Shown piece after piece: positions 8,718 through 16,493 of a stretch of DNA of 64,000 nucleotides; within the stretch, counting starts at the first letter, position 1, and each line of letters opens with the position of its first letter. The notes beneath the pieces were generated by a model. The model was not told the DNA's origin and ran no database searches. It saw only the letters and a list, made by a program, of their open reading frames with translations. The DNA is from CBDCVA01 sp965222935 [NCBI: Candidatus Latescibacterota bacterium] (GTDB lineage: Bacteria; Latescibacterota; CBDCVA01). A program made the position numbers and the translations under genes. Location: assembly GCA_965222935.1 (NCBI GenBank), contig CBDCVA010000002.1, forward strand, positions 372,001 through 436,000, read 5' to 3'.

Positions 8718-9611
8718 ATGCCCATTCCCGATTATCTCATCATCGCAAATCCTTTCTCCGGCAGTGGCCGGGGACGCGCCGTAGCCGAGGAAGTGCAGCA
8801 AAGGTTGGTTGATAGGGGGGCTTCGTCTCGGCTGGCGTTCGGAGCACGCAAGGGCGATGGCCGAAAGATGACGAGCGAGGCCATGGTCGAGGGTGTGCCT
8901 CGGGTGATCGCCTGTGGAGGAGACGGGACGGTGCACGAGGTAGCTGGGACGCTGGCAGGCTCACGGGTGGTAATGGGGATCGTGCCTTGCGGAAAAGGAA
9001 ACGATCTGGCCCGCGTCCTGAACATCCCGAAAGATGTGGAAACTGCGGCGGATGTCCTGCTCAAAGGGGAAGTGCGGCGGATCGATATGGGGCGCGTGGG
9101 CGACCGGTACTACTGCACCGTGGCAATGGTGGGCTTCGACGCAGAGGTGGCCCGGTCGATCAACGAAGATGGGATGCCTTTCGGGGGGACAGCGGCCTAC
9201 GTGTACGGGGTGCTCAAGACGCTTTTGACCTACAGAAGCCCCCAGATGCGTCTCTTTGGCGACTTCGGAACCGTGGAGGGCCGTATCTTCCTGTCGGCTG
9301 CGGGGAACACCTCAACTTATGGGGGCGGAATGCGGATTGCACCCTCGGCGGTCCCCGACGATGGAGCGCTCGACGTTTGCATCGTGCATCACATGCCGCG
9401 GTGGAGGGTGTTGCTGCTGTTTCCACGCGTCTATTGGGGGACGCACGCGAAACTCCCCGTCGTGGAGATACAGCGCACCCGAAGCCTGCGAATCGAATGC
9501 CCGACGCCGATGTGGGTCTTCGGCGACGGCGAAGCGCTCTGCCAGACGCCAACCACCATCGAGGTGGCCCCAAATGCGCTGCACGTGATCTGCCCCGGAC
9601 CGGGACGTTGA
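8718..9611 (+). CDS. Diacylglycerol/sphingosine kinase family lipid kinase
   Basis: The protein has the hallmarks of the DagK/YegS/BmrU lipid kinases: an N-terminal NPFSGSGRG phosphate loop (residues 11-19), GGDGTVHE (67-74, ATP binding), and PCGKGNDLAR (90-99), where relatives have P-x-G-T-G-N-D-x-A-R. It would phosphorylate diacylglycerol or a related lipid with ATP at the cytoplasmic membrane face. I chose the ATG at 8718 because IIANPFSGSG normally begins within ten residues of the start; the frame is open 39 bases further upstream but without family similarity. It follows the LarA-like gene by 49 bases. The length of 297 residues is standard for the family. Confidence 0.85.
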   Translation: MPIPDYLIIANPFSGSGRGRAVAEEVQQRLVDRGASSRLAFGARKGDGRKMTSEAMVEGVPRVIACGGDGTVHEVAGTLAGSRVVMGIVPCGKGNDLARVLNIPKDVETAADVLLKGEVRRIDMGRVGDRYYCTVAMVGFDAEVARSINEDGMPFGGTAAYVYGVLKTLLTYRSPQMRLFGDFGTVEGRIFLSAAGNTSTYGGGMRIAPSAVPDDGALDVCIVHHMPRWRVLLLFPRVYWGTHAKLPVVEIQRTRSLRIECPTPMWVFGDGEALCQTPTTIEVAPNALHVICPGPGR

Positions 9612-9989
9612 CGGACGAATCGTTTCGGCCGGAAGCGTTCGGAGGGTGTGAAAGCCGGGAGGATAAAACGTGAGACCGGAGAGGGAGGGCATCTTCCATC
9701 AACGGTGGAAGTGGCACAGCCCTTTAGGGAACGAGAAGAGTACCATTGGGGTAGATCCATTCTTCGCCTCAGAAAGAAAAAGGGGCTGCTAGACCCCGAG
9801 TCCTATCAAGAAAGGCGTGGACATGATCCGGTTCCACCTCGTTAGCCGCGCATATTCACACGAGGAAGTCTACTCGTACTAGCGAACGATCACGGCCAAG
9901 TCAGCATGAAGGCCGGTGCGATCTGAAAGGGGAGCGTCGAGGCTCGCTACCATGCATTGGAGCTTCCCGAACGAAAGGCAGTGATCCCC
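9612..9989 (+). other. 378-base intergenic stretch
   Basis: No convincing gene, RNA or repeat. A 65-codon open frame (9648-9845) has no ribosome binding site, no recognisable motif and an abundance of Arg/Lys/Glu typical of chance frames, so I do not call it. The segment AACGAAAGGCAG just before 9990 probably contains the ribosome binding site of the next gene. Confidence 0.5.
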
Positions 9990-11174
9990 ATGAAGATTAC
10001 GAACGTCAGGTCAACGCTCATCCGCGTGCCCTATTCCGATGCGGTGCGATTCCCGAGGGGCACTGAGATTGATCAGAGACCGGACGGTTACGTGACCATC
10101 ATTGTCGAACTGGAGACCGATGAGGGGGTCATGGGCATCGGAGAGAGCGTACGTGCGGGACTGCCGGAACGCCAGCTTGAGATCCTGGATCAAGCTATAG
10201 ATCGCGTCCTGGGAGCAGATTCCTTCGACATCGAGGGCCTTCGGAGCAAGATGGGATGGAGCGGCGAACCTAGCGTCGTTCGAACGCTCTGTGGACTTGA
10301 ATCGGCCATCTGGGACGCCATGGCCAAGGCCTCGGGGCAGCCGTTATGCAAGCTGCTCGGAGGCGTTGTCAGAACCCGGATTCCCTTCATGCCCGTCCTC
10401 CATAGGTACCCGAAGGTGGAAGCCATCGTTGAGGAGGCCACTGAATCGGTTAAGAGAGGCTTCAAATGTTTCATGATCAAAGTCGGGGCGCTCGGGGGGA
10501 CGCCCGAGGAGGATTTGGAGGTCATCGAAGCGGTGAGGGAGGCGGTTGGGCCGGGGGTCGAGCTCGTGATGGATGCGAACGGGGCCTGGTCCTCGGGTAC
10601 TGCCATCCGGATGATCAGAAAGATGCAAAGGTATGATCCTTTCTATGTGGAGGACCCCGTCTCCAAGCTTGATCAGATGGTCGATATCAGAAAGCGCGTT
10701 CAGGTACCCATCTGCGCTCATGGCTTCGCGGCCGGCTCACCGGAGGCGGCGCTCGAGGTCATCCGGAGAGAAGCGGCTGATGTCATAGTCCTCGCCCACC
10801 GCAACGTGGGCATACATGGGATCAAGAAGGCGGCCGCCATCGCCGAAGCAGCCGGGATACCCGCCGTGCTTCACAGCGCCTACGAGCTGGGCCTTGCCAA
10901 AGCCGTGATGGTGCACCTCGCCGCGTCCACGCCGAGCGTCATGTATCCCAACCAGACCCAGTACGAAATGATCGGGGATGACATCATCACCGGGGGTCGG
11001 CTGGAGTTCGTCGACGGATGTCTTCAAGTGCCCGAGAAGCCTGGAATAGGCGTCGAAATCGACGGTGGGAAACTCGAAGAATACGCTGAAAACTGGAAGG
11101 CTTTCAGGCAGCAGTACCCGCCGGGCAGGGAGCCGCCAAGGCTCGATGTATCGAGCAGGCCCAAGGGCGCATAG
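9990..11174 (+). CDS. Enolase-superfamily (mandelate racemase/muconate lactonizing type) protein
   Basis: The 394-residue product has the two-domain enolase fold. The capping domain is followed by the barrel with MIKVG (Lys164), MDANGAW (Asp195, Asn197) and YVEDPV (Glu221), the usual first two magnesium ligands. The third ligand position, normally DE or GE, reads CAHGF (His244). The second Lys of the K-x-K motif is Gly166, and the K-x-G-G motif after it reads LAHRNVGI. Family members abstract a proton alpha to a carboxylate, commonly dehydrating or racemising sugar acids; this member may do so with altered chemistry. The start at the ATG (9990) gives the normal MKIT N-terminus. It converges with the SMP-30 gene and may serve the same sugar-acid pathway. 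Confidence 0.8.
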   Translation: MKITNVRSTLIRVPYSDAVRFPRGTEIDQRPDGYVTIIVELETDEGVMGIGESVRAGLPERQLEILDQAIDRVLGADSFDIEGLRSKMGWSGEPSVVRTLCGLESAIWDAMAKASGQPLCKLLGGVVRTRIPFMPVLHRYPKVEAIVEEATESVKRGFKCFMIKVGALGGTPEEDLEVIEAVREAVGPGVELVMDANGAWSSGTAIRMIRKMQRYDPFYVEDPVSKLDQMVDIRKRVQVPICAHGFAAGSPEAALEVIRREAADVIVLAHRNVGIHGIKKAAAIAEAAGIPAVLHSAYELGLAKAVMVHLAASTPSVMYPNQTQYEMIGDDIITGGRLEFVDGCLQVPEKPGIGVEIDGGKLEEYAENWKAFRQQYPPGREPPRLDVSSRPKGA

Positions 11175-11225
11175 TAGGGAGTGCCGATGCCGGTGACAGG
11201 GGCCGCCTGTGGCGGCATCGGAACC

Positions 11226-12083
11226 TCAGCCAAGGTCTGGATAGTGCAGTGGCAGCCCTGTGGCCTCGGCCTCATAGCGCGAGATGTGCCAACGACCCAG
11301 GTTCGCACTGAGTAGTACGTCGCGGTCTCTGCCGCAGAAGGAGATGTTGGTGGGGCAGGCTATCAACGTCCCCTCGAAGTCCTCCGCTAGGATATCCAAC
11401 TGGCCCGACGGTGACAGGCGGTAAATCCTGTCGGGACGGTACATGGAAGCGTACAGATACCCATCGGTGTCGAACGCTACACCATCGGGTACGGTCATGG
11501 GCAGCTCGACGACGGTCTCGATGGGGCCAGCGCTGCCGTCCGACTCAATCTTGATGCGGTCCACTCGGGGCGGGTTCAGGCTCATGACCACGTACAGGTG
11601 CTCGTCGCCCGGGCCGAGGCAAAGGCCGTTGGGAAACGTCTTCGCGTCCCTAGCCCATACCTCACCCTCCCCGCCGGGCCCAATCTTGAAGATGAGACCG
11701 TTATCTCCCTTCCAGTCACCGGAGTCAACGACGTACAGGTTGCCCTCGCTATCGAAGGCCGGGTAGTTCGGGGTCCGCATGGGTTCACCCACCGCGCCGG
11801 TGGAGTAGACCGAGACGACGCCTTCCGGAGTGATTTTCTGGACGCAGCGGTTGCCCACGTCGACCGCATAGATGTTGTGCGATGCATCCAGAGCCATCCC
11901 GAGAACGAAGCCCCCCGTGTCGGCGAACTGGCTGAACGCTTTGCTTTCGATGTCTATCCTGTAAACTTGCCCGGCCTCGCCGCCAGCGTAGGCGTATCCG
12001 TCCAAGCCCCAGGCGATGCCCTCGGGGTGGTCTAGGCCGTCCACAAGGATGGAGATCTGGGTCTCGTTATCGAGCAGGGGCAT
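11226..12083 (-). CDS. SMP-30/gluconolactonase-like protein
   Basis: This 285-residue protein is a six-bladed propeller of the SMP-30/gluconolactonase family. It carries the expected metal-site residues: HPEG (Glu21), FPNGLCLG (Asn) and VPDGVAFD (Asp). Repeating units such as DGYAYAGGEAGQVYRID and DGYLYASMYRPDRIYRLS mark the blades. Members hydrolyse sugar lactones made by sugar dehydrogenases. The ribosome binding site GGGAGG sits 5 bases before the ATG. It is the third gene of a minus-strand operon with two SDR genes (gaps of 41 and 32 bases), which suggests dehydrogenase-lactonase teamwork. No signal peptide is present, so it acts in the cytoplasm. Confidence 0.8.
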   Translation of the reverse strand: MPLLDNETQISILVDGLDHPEGIAWGLDGYAYAGGEAGQVYRIDIESKAFSQFADTGGFVLGMALDASHNIYAVDVGNRCVQKITPEGVVSVYSTGAVGEPMRTPNYPAFDSEGNLYVVDSGDWKGDNGLIFKIGPGGEGEVWARDAKTFPNGLCLGPGDEHLYVVMSLNPPRVDRIKIESDGSAGPIETVVELPMTVPDGVAFDTDGYLYASMYRPDRIYRLSPSGQLDILAEDFEGTLIACPTNISFCGRDRDVLLSANLGRWHISRYEAEATGLPLHYPDLG

Positions 12084-12124
12084 GCATACCTCCCGATCCG
12101 TAAGACCAACGCTCGACGCTTGAG

Positions 12125-12898
12125 TTACCCCGGCTCCTGCATGAAAGCGTTGTGTAAGAATGCGCCGTCGATGGGTATTGCCGTCCCGTTGATGTAAGAC
12201 GCCTTATCGCTGCAGAGGAACAGCACCAGGTCCGCGATCTCCCGGGGCAAAACCTCCCGGCCCATGGGCGTCCGCTTGAGCCGCTGGGCTCTGAGCTCCG
12301 GCTCGCGCCGGTAGACCATCTCGGTCATGGGCGTCAACGCCACGGCGGGGCACACGGCGTTGACATTGATGTTGTATTGCGCCCACTCAAGTGCGAGCAT
12401 CCCCGCCAGGCTCACCAGCCCGGCCTTCGCTGGACTGTACGCGCCCCGCTCGGGCACCGGCGCCGTGGCCGCGACCGACGACATGAGCACGATTCTGCCG
12501 CCCTCGTCCTGCTTGACCAATTGCTTTCCTACAGCCTGGCAGAACAGGAACGCCCCGGTCAAGTGGGTGTCGAGCACGCTCTGCCACTGCTCGAGCGACA
12601 TCTCCAAGATGGAAGCCTTGATATTATTGCCGGCGCAATGAACCAAGTAGTCGATCCGGCCGAAATGTCTCGCCGCCCGCTCCACCGCCGAGGCGATCGA
12701 TTCCTCGGACGTGACGTCAACCCCGAGAGCCAGGGCGCTCCCCCCTGCTGAGGCGATGTCCTGAGTCACCTCCTCCGCCCGTTGAGCATCCGCATCGGCC
12801 ACGGCCACCGCCGTGCCTTGACGTGCGGAGGCTCTGCACACCTCGGAGCCGATGCCACCTGCGCCCCCTGTGACGATAGCCACGTTGCCGCTCATCAT
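12125..12898 (-). CDS. Short-chain dehydrogenase/reductase
   Basis: A classical SDR of 257 residues. The NAD(P) motif is TGGAGGIG (residues 10-17), the NNAG-equivalent is CAGNN, and the catalytic motif is Ser with YSPAK (Tyr-x3-Lys). I start it at the ATG at 12898 (MMSGN) because a GGAGA ribosome binding site lies 7 bases upstream; the longer upstream frame runs into the preceding gene. It follows another SDR by 32 bases and precedes an SMP-30 lactonase by 41 bases. It probably oxidises a sugar or sugar-acid hydroxyl; the exact substrate cannot be read. Confidence 0.85.
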   Translation of the reverse strand: MMSGNVAIVTGGAGGIGSEVCRASARQGTAVAVADADAQRAEEVTQDIASAGGSALALGVDVTSEESIASAVERAARHFGRIDYLVHCAGNNIKASILEMSLEQWQSVLDTHLTGAFLFCQAVGKQLVKQDEGGRIVLMSSVAATAPVPERGAYSPAKAGLVSLAGMLALEWAQYNINVNAVCPAVALTPMTEMVYRREPELRAQRLKRTPMGREVLPREIADLVLFLCSDKASYINGTAIPIDGAFLHNAFMQEPG

Positions 12899-12930
12899 TC
12901 TCGATTCTCCAACGCTCCTAAGCTGTCGAC

Positions 12931-13749
12931 CTAATGCTCCGCCGCCGCGGCGCCCGCCGCACTTGCCCACGCCCCCAGCGCCATGTAGCCGCCATCGACG
13001 CAGACGTACTCACCCGTCATGAAGGAGGCCCGATCGCTCGCCAGGAAGACGACGACATTGGCAATTTCCTCAGGGGTCCCGATTCGTCCCAGGGGATGTC
13101 CCTTTCCCCATTCCCTGACGATTTCGTCCGGATCGCCGGTCTCCAGTTCCGCCGCCGCCCTGAGCATCGGCGTATCGATGGCACCCGGGCAGACGGCCAA
13201 CACGCGGATGTTCTCTTCGGCGTAGTCCAGAGCCATCTGCCGCGTCAGTGAGAGGACACCGCCCTTGCTCGCGGCGTAAGCGGGGACCAGGTTTTGCGAC
13301 TGCAGGCCCTGCACGCTGGCGGTGTTGATGATGGCGCCGCCGCCCCGCTTTCGAATCTCAGGAATAGCGTACTTGGACATCAGAAAGTAACTCTTCAGGT
13401 TGACGTCCAATATGAGGTCCCACTGTTCCTCCGACGTGTCCTCCGCGTTAAGATAACTATCGGGTGACTGGACGCCCACGTTGTTGAACAGAATATCCAC
13501 CCCGCCCAATGCGGAGACCGTCTCCGAGACGACCCGTTGGCAGTCGGTGGCCCTGGCGAGATCGGCCTGGACCAGGAGGCCTTCTCGCCCAAGTTCCGTG
13601 ATTTGGGACACCACGGCGCTGCCAGCCTTCTCGTTGACGTCACCGATGGCGACATTTGCCCCTTCTCTGGCGAACTCCAGGGCCGCAGCCTTGCCGATGC
13701 CCATGGCTCCGCCAGTTACGATGACCACCTTGCCGTCGAAGGTCCCCAT
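12931..13749 (-). CDS. Short-chain dehydrogenase/reductase, first gene of sugar operon
   Basis: A classical SDR (272 residues) with TGGAMGIG nucleotide motif, NNVG, and catalytic YAASK. The start is the ATG at 13749: the ribosome binding site GGAGGAGG lies 5 bases upstream of it, while the GTG two codons earlier is too close to that site. It heads the operon SDR-SDR-SMP-30 and has a good promoter about 120 bases upstream (13866-13895). The C-terminal tail (WASAAGAAAAEH) is Ala-rich and longer than usual. A likely role is oxidation of a sugar to its lactone, or of a 2-keto-3-deoxy acid, but this is inferred from context only. Confidence 0.85.
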   Translation of the reverse strand: MGTFDGKVVIVTGGAMGIGKAAALEFAREGANVAIGDVNEKAGSAVVSQITELGREGLLVQADLARATDCQRVVSETVSALGGVDILFNNVGVQSPDSYLNAEDTSEEQWDLILDVNLKSYFLMSKYAIPEIRKRGGGAIINTASVQGLQSQNLVPAYAASKGGVLSLTRQMALDYAEENIRVLAVCPGAIDTPMLRAAAELETGDPDEIVREWGKGHPLGRIGTPEEIANVVVFLASDRASFMTGEYVCVDGGYMALGAWASAAGAAAAEH

Positions 13750-13865
13750 GACCACCTCCTCCAGTAGCGTTCAATCCGCATTCACAGGCGTGTGAGGTAT
13801 CGAGTTTCGGCCCCCTATACCGCCCGGCCCTACCCTCTTTGGCGGCCATTTGGCCTGCGGTGGAA

Positions 13866-13895
13866 AGTATATAGCAAGGCATCCGTCAGCGTCAA
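13866..13895 (-). promoter_or_regulatory. Candidate sigma-70-type promoter of the SDR operon
   Basis: On the minus strand TTGACG (13890-13895) is followed by TATATA (13868-13873, 16-base spacer) or TATACT (13866-13871, 18-base spacer). Both boxes are near consensus and stand out in GC-rich surroundings. The transcript would have a leader of about 110 bases. The inverted repeat at 13844-13855 would sit at about +4 to +15, a position suited to a repressor. Confidence 0.5.
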
Positions 13896-14008
13896 CCGCC
13901 TTCAACGCCTGAGGGCGTCATCCGCGAAGATCGTCTCTCTAAACGAGGCGGTCGCGCTACTCTGGGCGGACCCTCTTGGATTTAGGGTGCTGCAACTTTA
14001 CGTTTAGG

Positions 14009-14037
14009 TTGACACCCGCGTTGGTGCGAAGTAGGGC
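14009..14037 (+). promoter_or_regulatory. Weak candidate promoter for the M81-RraA pair
   Basis: A perfect TTGACA (14009-14014) is followed after 17 bases by TAGGGC, a poor -10 box. It lies 137 bases before the ATG at 14174. The -35 match is exact but the -10 is weak, so this is tentative. Confidence 0.25.
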
Positions 14038-14173
14038 TCGTTCGGTTTGCCTATGACCAGAGACAAGGAAGGACGGATAGCGGGCGCTGCTGCACATAGG
14101 TGACCAGAATCGCTCGCGGCCTCTCACCCGACCTGACAGTGAGCGGGAGACGGGCATAACGAGACATAAGGCG

Positions 14174-15649
14174 ATGCGGGTTGGCATTATCTCGTTGATC
14201 CACGAGTCCAACACGTTCCTCAGCATACCGACCACCATGGCGATGTTCCAAGATGCTCACATGCTCACCGGCCAGTCGATGCATGACCGCTTCGAAGGCG
14301 GCTTCCATGAGATCAGCGGCTTTCTCGAGGTGCTTGAGCCGGCGGACGTGGAAGCGGTGCCGCTTCTTTACGCCTCAACAGTGCCATCGGGCAGGATCAC
14401 AAAAAAGGCGTGCGACGAGCTGGTGGGACTGATCATCGAAAAACTGGACGGTGCCGGTGAACTGCACGGACTCCTGGTTGCCCCGCACGGCGCGAACTCG
14501 GGGGAGGGTGATGATTATCGGGACCTTGATGGCTTCTGGCTGACGCGCGTCCGCGAGCGCGTCGGCCCCGACGTACCTATTATCAGCACCATCGATCCCC
14601 ACGCCAATCTATCGCCGCGTATGATCAATGCCTGCGATGCGACCATCGCGTACCGGACCAACCCCCATTTGGACCAACTGGACTGCGGTCGGCTTGCAGC
14701 GAAACTGCTTCTGCAGACGCTGCGGGGCGAGATCAAGCCCTTGCAGGCAGCGGCTTTTCCCCCGGTAGCCATCAACATCGAACGGCAGGCCACATCGGAA
14801 GAGCCATGCCTTTCGCTATACCAACTCGCCGATGAGGTTCTGAATCAAGACGGCGTTCTGAGCGACAGTATCGTGCTGGGATTCCCCTATGCGGACACCG
14901 AGGAGATGGGCTCTGCCTGCATCGCCGTCACCGATGACGACCCCGTTCTGGCCCGACGGGAAGCCGACCGTCTGGCCGCGTACCTGACCGAGCGTCGCAC
15001 CGAATTCGCCGGAGAATTCATCACCGTCGAGGAGGCCATCGATGAGGCCTTGGTGTCGCCGGGTCCCGTTTGCCTGCTGGACATGGGCGATAATGCGGGC
15101 GGGGGCTCGGCGGCGGATGGCACGGTGATCGCTCGTGCGCTGGCCGAGCACCGGTTACGCGGGTTCGTTTGCCTCTTCGATCCCGAATCGGCCCGCATGG
15201 CCAAGGATGCCGGCATCGGGGGGCACTTACGCATGGCGATGGGCGGCAAGACCGATGACATGCACGGCTCGCCGCTCGTTGCAGAGGTGACAGTGCGCGC
15301 GCTCACCGATGGACGCTTCACCGAATCGGAGGTCCGCCACGGTGGCCGAACCGAATACGACATGGGTCCTACGGCCGTGGTCGAGACCGATTCGGGTTTG
15401 ACGGTCAGCTTGACCTCAAAACGGGAGATGCCGGTGAGCCTCGGACTCATCACAAGCTGCAGTCTGGACCCGGTCGATTTCCAAATCATTGTCGCCAAAG
15501 GAGTGCACAGCCCCGTTGCGGCTTATACACCCGTCTGCCCGACGCTCATCCGGGTCGACACGCCGGGCGCCACCGCTGCCGACATGCGGCGCTTCACCTA
15601 CCACTACCGGCGCCGGCCGCTCTATCCGTTCGAAGAAATCTCGGACTAG
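14174..15649 (+). CDS. M81 family metallopeptidase (MlrC-like)
   Basis: The 491-residue product matches the MlrC family, named for microcystinase C, in both length and motifs. It opens with RVGIISLIHESNTF, continues with STIDPHANLS (Asp-Pro-His, likely zinc ligands) and LVAPHGANS, and has a Gly-rich DMGDNAGGGSAADGT block in the second half (residues about 302-316). MlrC cleaves a linearised cyclic peptide, but most homologues are in organisms without microcystin exposure and their substrates are unknown. No signal peptide. The RraA-like gene follows by 50 bases on the same strand, so the two are probably co-transcribed. Confidence 0.8.
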   Translation: MRVGIISLIHESNTFLSIPTTMAMFQDAHMLTGQSMHDRFEGGFHEISGFLEVLEPADVEAVPLLYASTVPSGRITKKACDELVGLIIEKLDGAGELHGLLVAPHGANSGEGDDYRDLDGFWLTRVRERVGPDVPIISTIDPHANLSPRMINACDATIAYRTNPHLDQLDCGRLAAKLLLQTLRGEIKPLQAAAFPPVAINIERQATSEEPCLSLYQLADEVLNQDGVLSDSIVLGFPYADTEEMGSACIAVTDDDPVLARREADRLAAYLTERRTEFAGEFITVEEAIDEALVSPGPVCLLDMGDNAGGGSAADGTVIARALAEHRLRGFVCLFDPESARMAKDAGIGGHLRMAMGGKTDDMHGSPLVAEVTVRALTDGRFTESEVRHGGRTEYDMGPTAVVETDSGLTVSLTSKREMPVSLGLITSCSLDPVDFQIIVAKGVHSPVAAYTPVCPTLIRVDTPGATAADMRRFTYHYRRRPLYPFEEISD

Positions 15650-15699
15650 GTCTAGCGACATTGATCAGGTCACCCTAACACCGAGCAAGGAGAGCCAGC

Positions 15700-16452
15700 A
15701 TGCCCGAGCGGGAGATACGCCATCTGGACATCACCGACCTAGAATGCATCGAGCGCTTCAAACGAGCGGGATACGGGGGCAGCGTCTCCGATGCCCTCAA
15801 CGCTCTCGGAGTACGCGACACGATCTTCTCCGATCGCTTCAAGCCCCTGCGCCCGGGCATGCAACTGGTCGGGCGCGCCCTGCCGATCAAGCTTCACACC
15901 CTGGTGGAAAGGGAACTCGCACCCGAGGAACAGCGCGCGATGGAGGAGAAGTGGGAGGCCGAGGGCGGTCATCCCCAAAAGCGCATGATGCGGAAGGTCG
16001 CAGAAACCGGAGACGGCACCGTGCTGTGCTTTGATTGCGGCGGGGATATGCAGCCGGCCCATTTTGGTGAGATGAGCTGCCAGCTCGCTTACGCCCACGG
16101 CTGTCGGGGTATGCTCCTGGCCGGTAATTGCCGGGACACCCAATACGTTCTGAAGATGCCCGATTTTCCTCTATTCAGCTTTGGCACGCGCCCCAATGCG
16201 TTCGGCGGCTGGATCATCACCGATGTGAATGCCCCTATCTACCTGCCCGGCCATCTGACCCACTACGTTAAAGTCATGCCCGGTGACTTCATCTTTGGGG
16301 ATAATGACGGGGTGCAACTCATCCCCGAAGACCTGGTGGACGAGGTGCTTCTCAGGGTTGAGGCGACGTTCGATAAGGAAAACGAAGAGCGCGATAAGCT
16401 GACCGCCGGCATGCCGATCGATGAGGTTTACAGAGTCTACGGCGTGCTCTAG
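15700..16452 (+). CDS. RraA-like family protein
   Basis: This 250-residue protein belongs to the RraA/HMG-aldolase family, whose members include aldolases that split 4-hydroxy-4-methyl-2-oxoglutarate or oxaloacetate and the regulator RraA. The metal/substrate region is FGEMSCQLAYAHGCRG followed by GNCRD, corresponding to the usual G-E-x-n-A-x2-x-G-x2-G and D-G-x-x-R-D block, with Asn replacing the Asp. A good ribosome binding site (AAGGAG) precedes the ATG. In this setting a retro-aldol cleavage of a 2-keto acid derived from a sugar is plausible, but RraA-like proteins are frequently of unknown function. Confidence 0.75.
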   Translation: MPEREIRHLDITDLECIERFKRAGYGGSVSDALNALGVRDTIFSDRFKPLRPGMQLVGRALPIKLHTLVERELAPEEQRAMEEKWEAEGGHPQKRMMRKVAETGDGTVLCFDCGGDMQPAHFGEMSCQLAYAHGCRGMLLAGNCRDTQYVLKMPDFPLFSFGTRPNAFGGWIITDVNAPIYLPGHLTHYVKVMPGDFIFGDNDGVQLIPEDLVDEVLLRVEATFDKENEERDKLTAGMPIDEVYRVYGVL

Positions 16453-16493
16453 CAGAGAGCCGCGCGCGTGGGACGCTCAATGTTGACGACGCC

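Larger units (their letters stand above)
13750..14173. other. 424-base divergent intergenic region
   Basis: This region separates the leftward SDR operon from the rightward M81 gene and holds the promoters described in separate entries. It also contains the inverted repeats TCACA-N4-TGTGA (13782-13795) and GGCCA-TT-TGGCC (13844-13855). The second lies right at the predicted start of the leftward transcript. I see no gene in it. Confidence 0.5.

Noticed and set aside
9648-9845. 65-codon frame in the intergenic gap
   Set aside because: No ribosome binding site, motif or natural composition.
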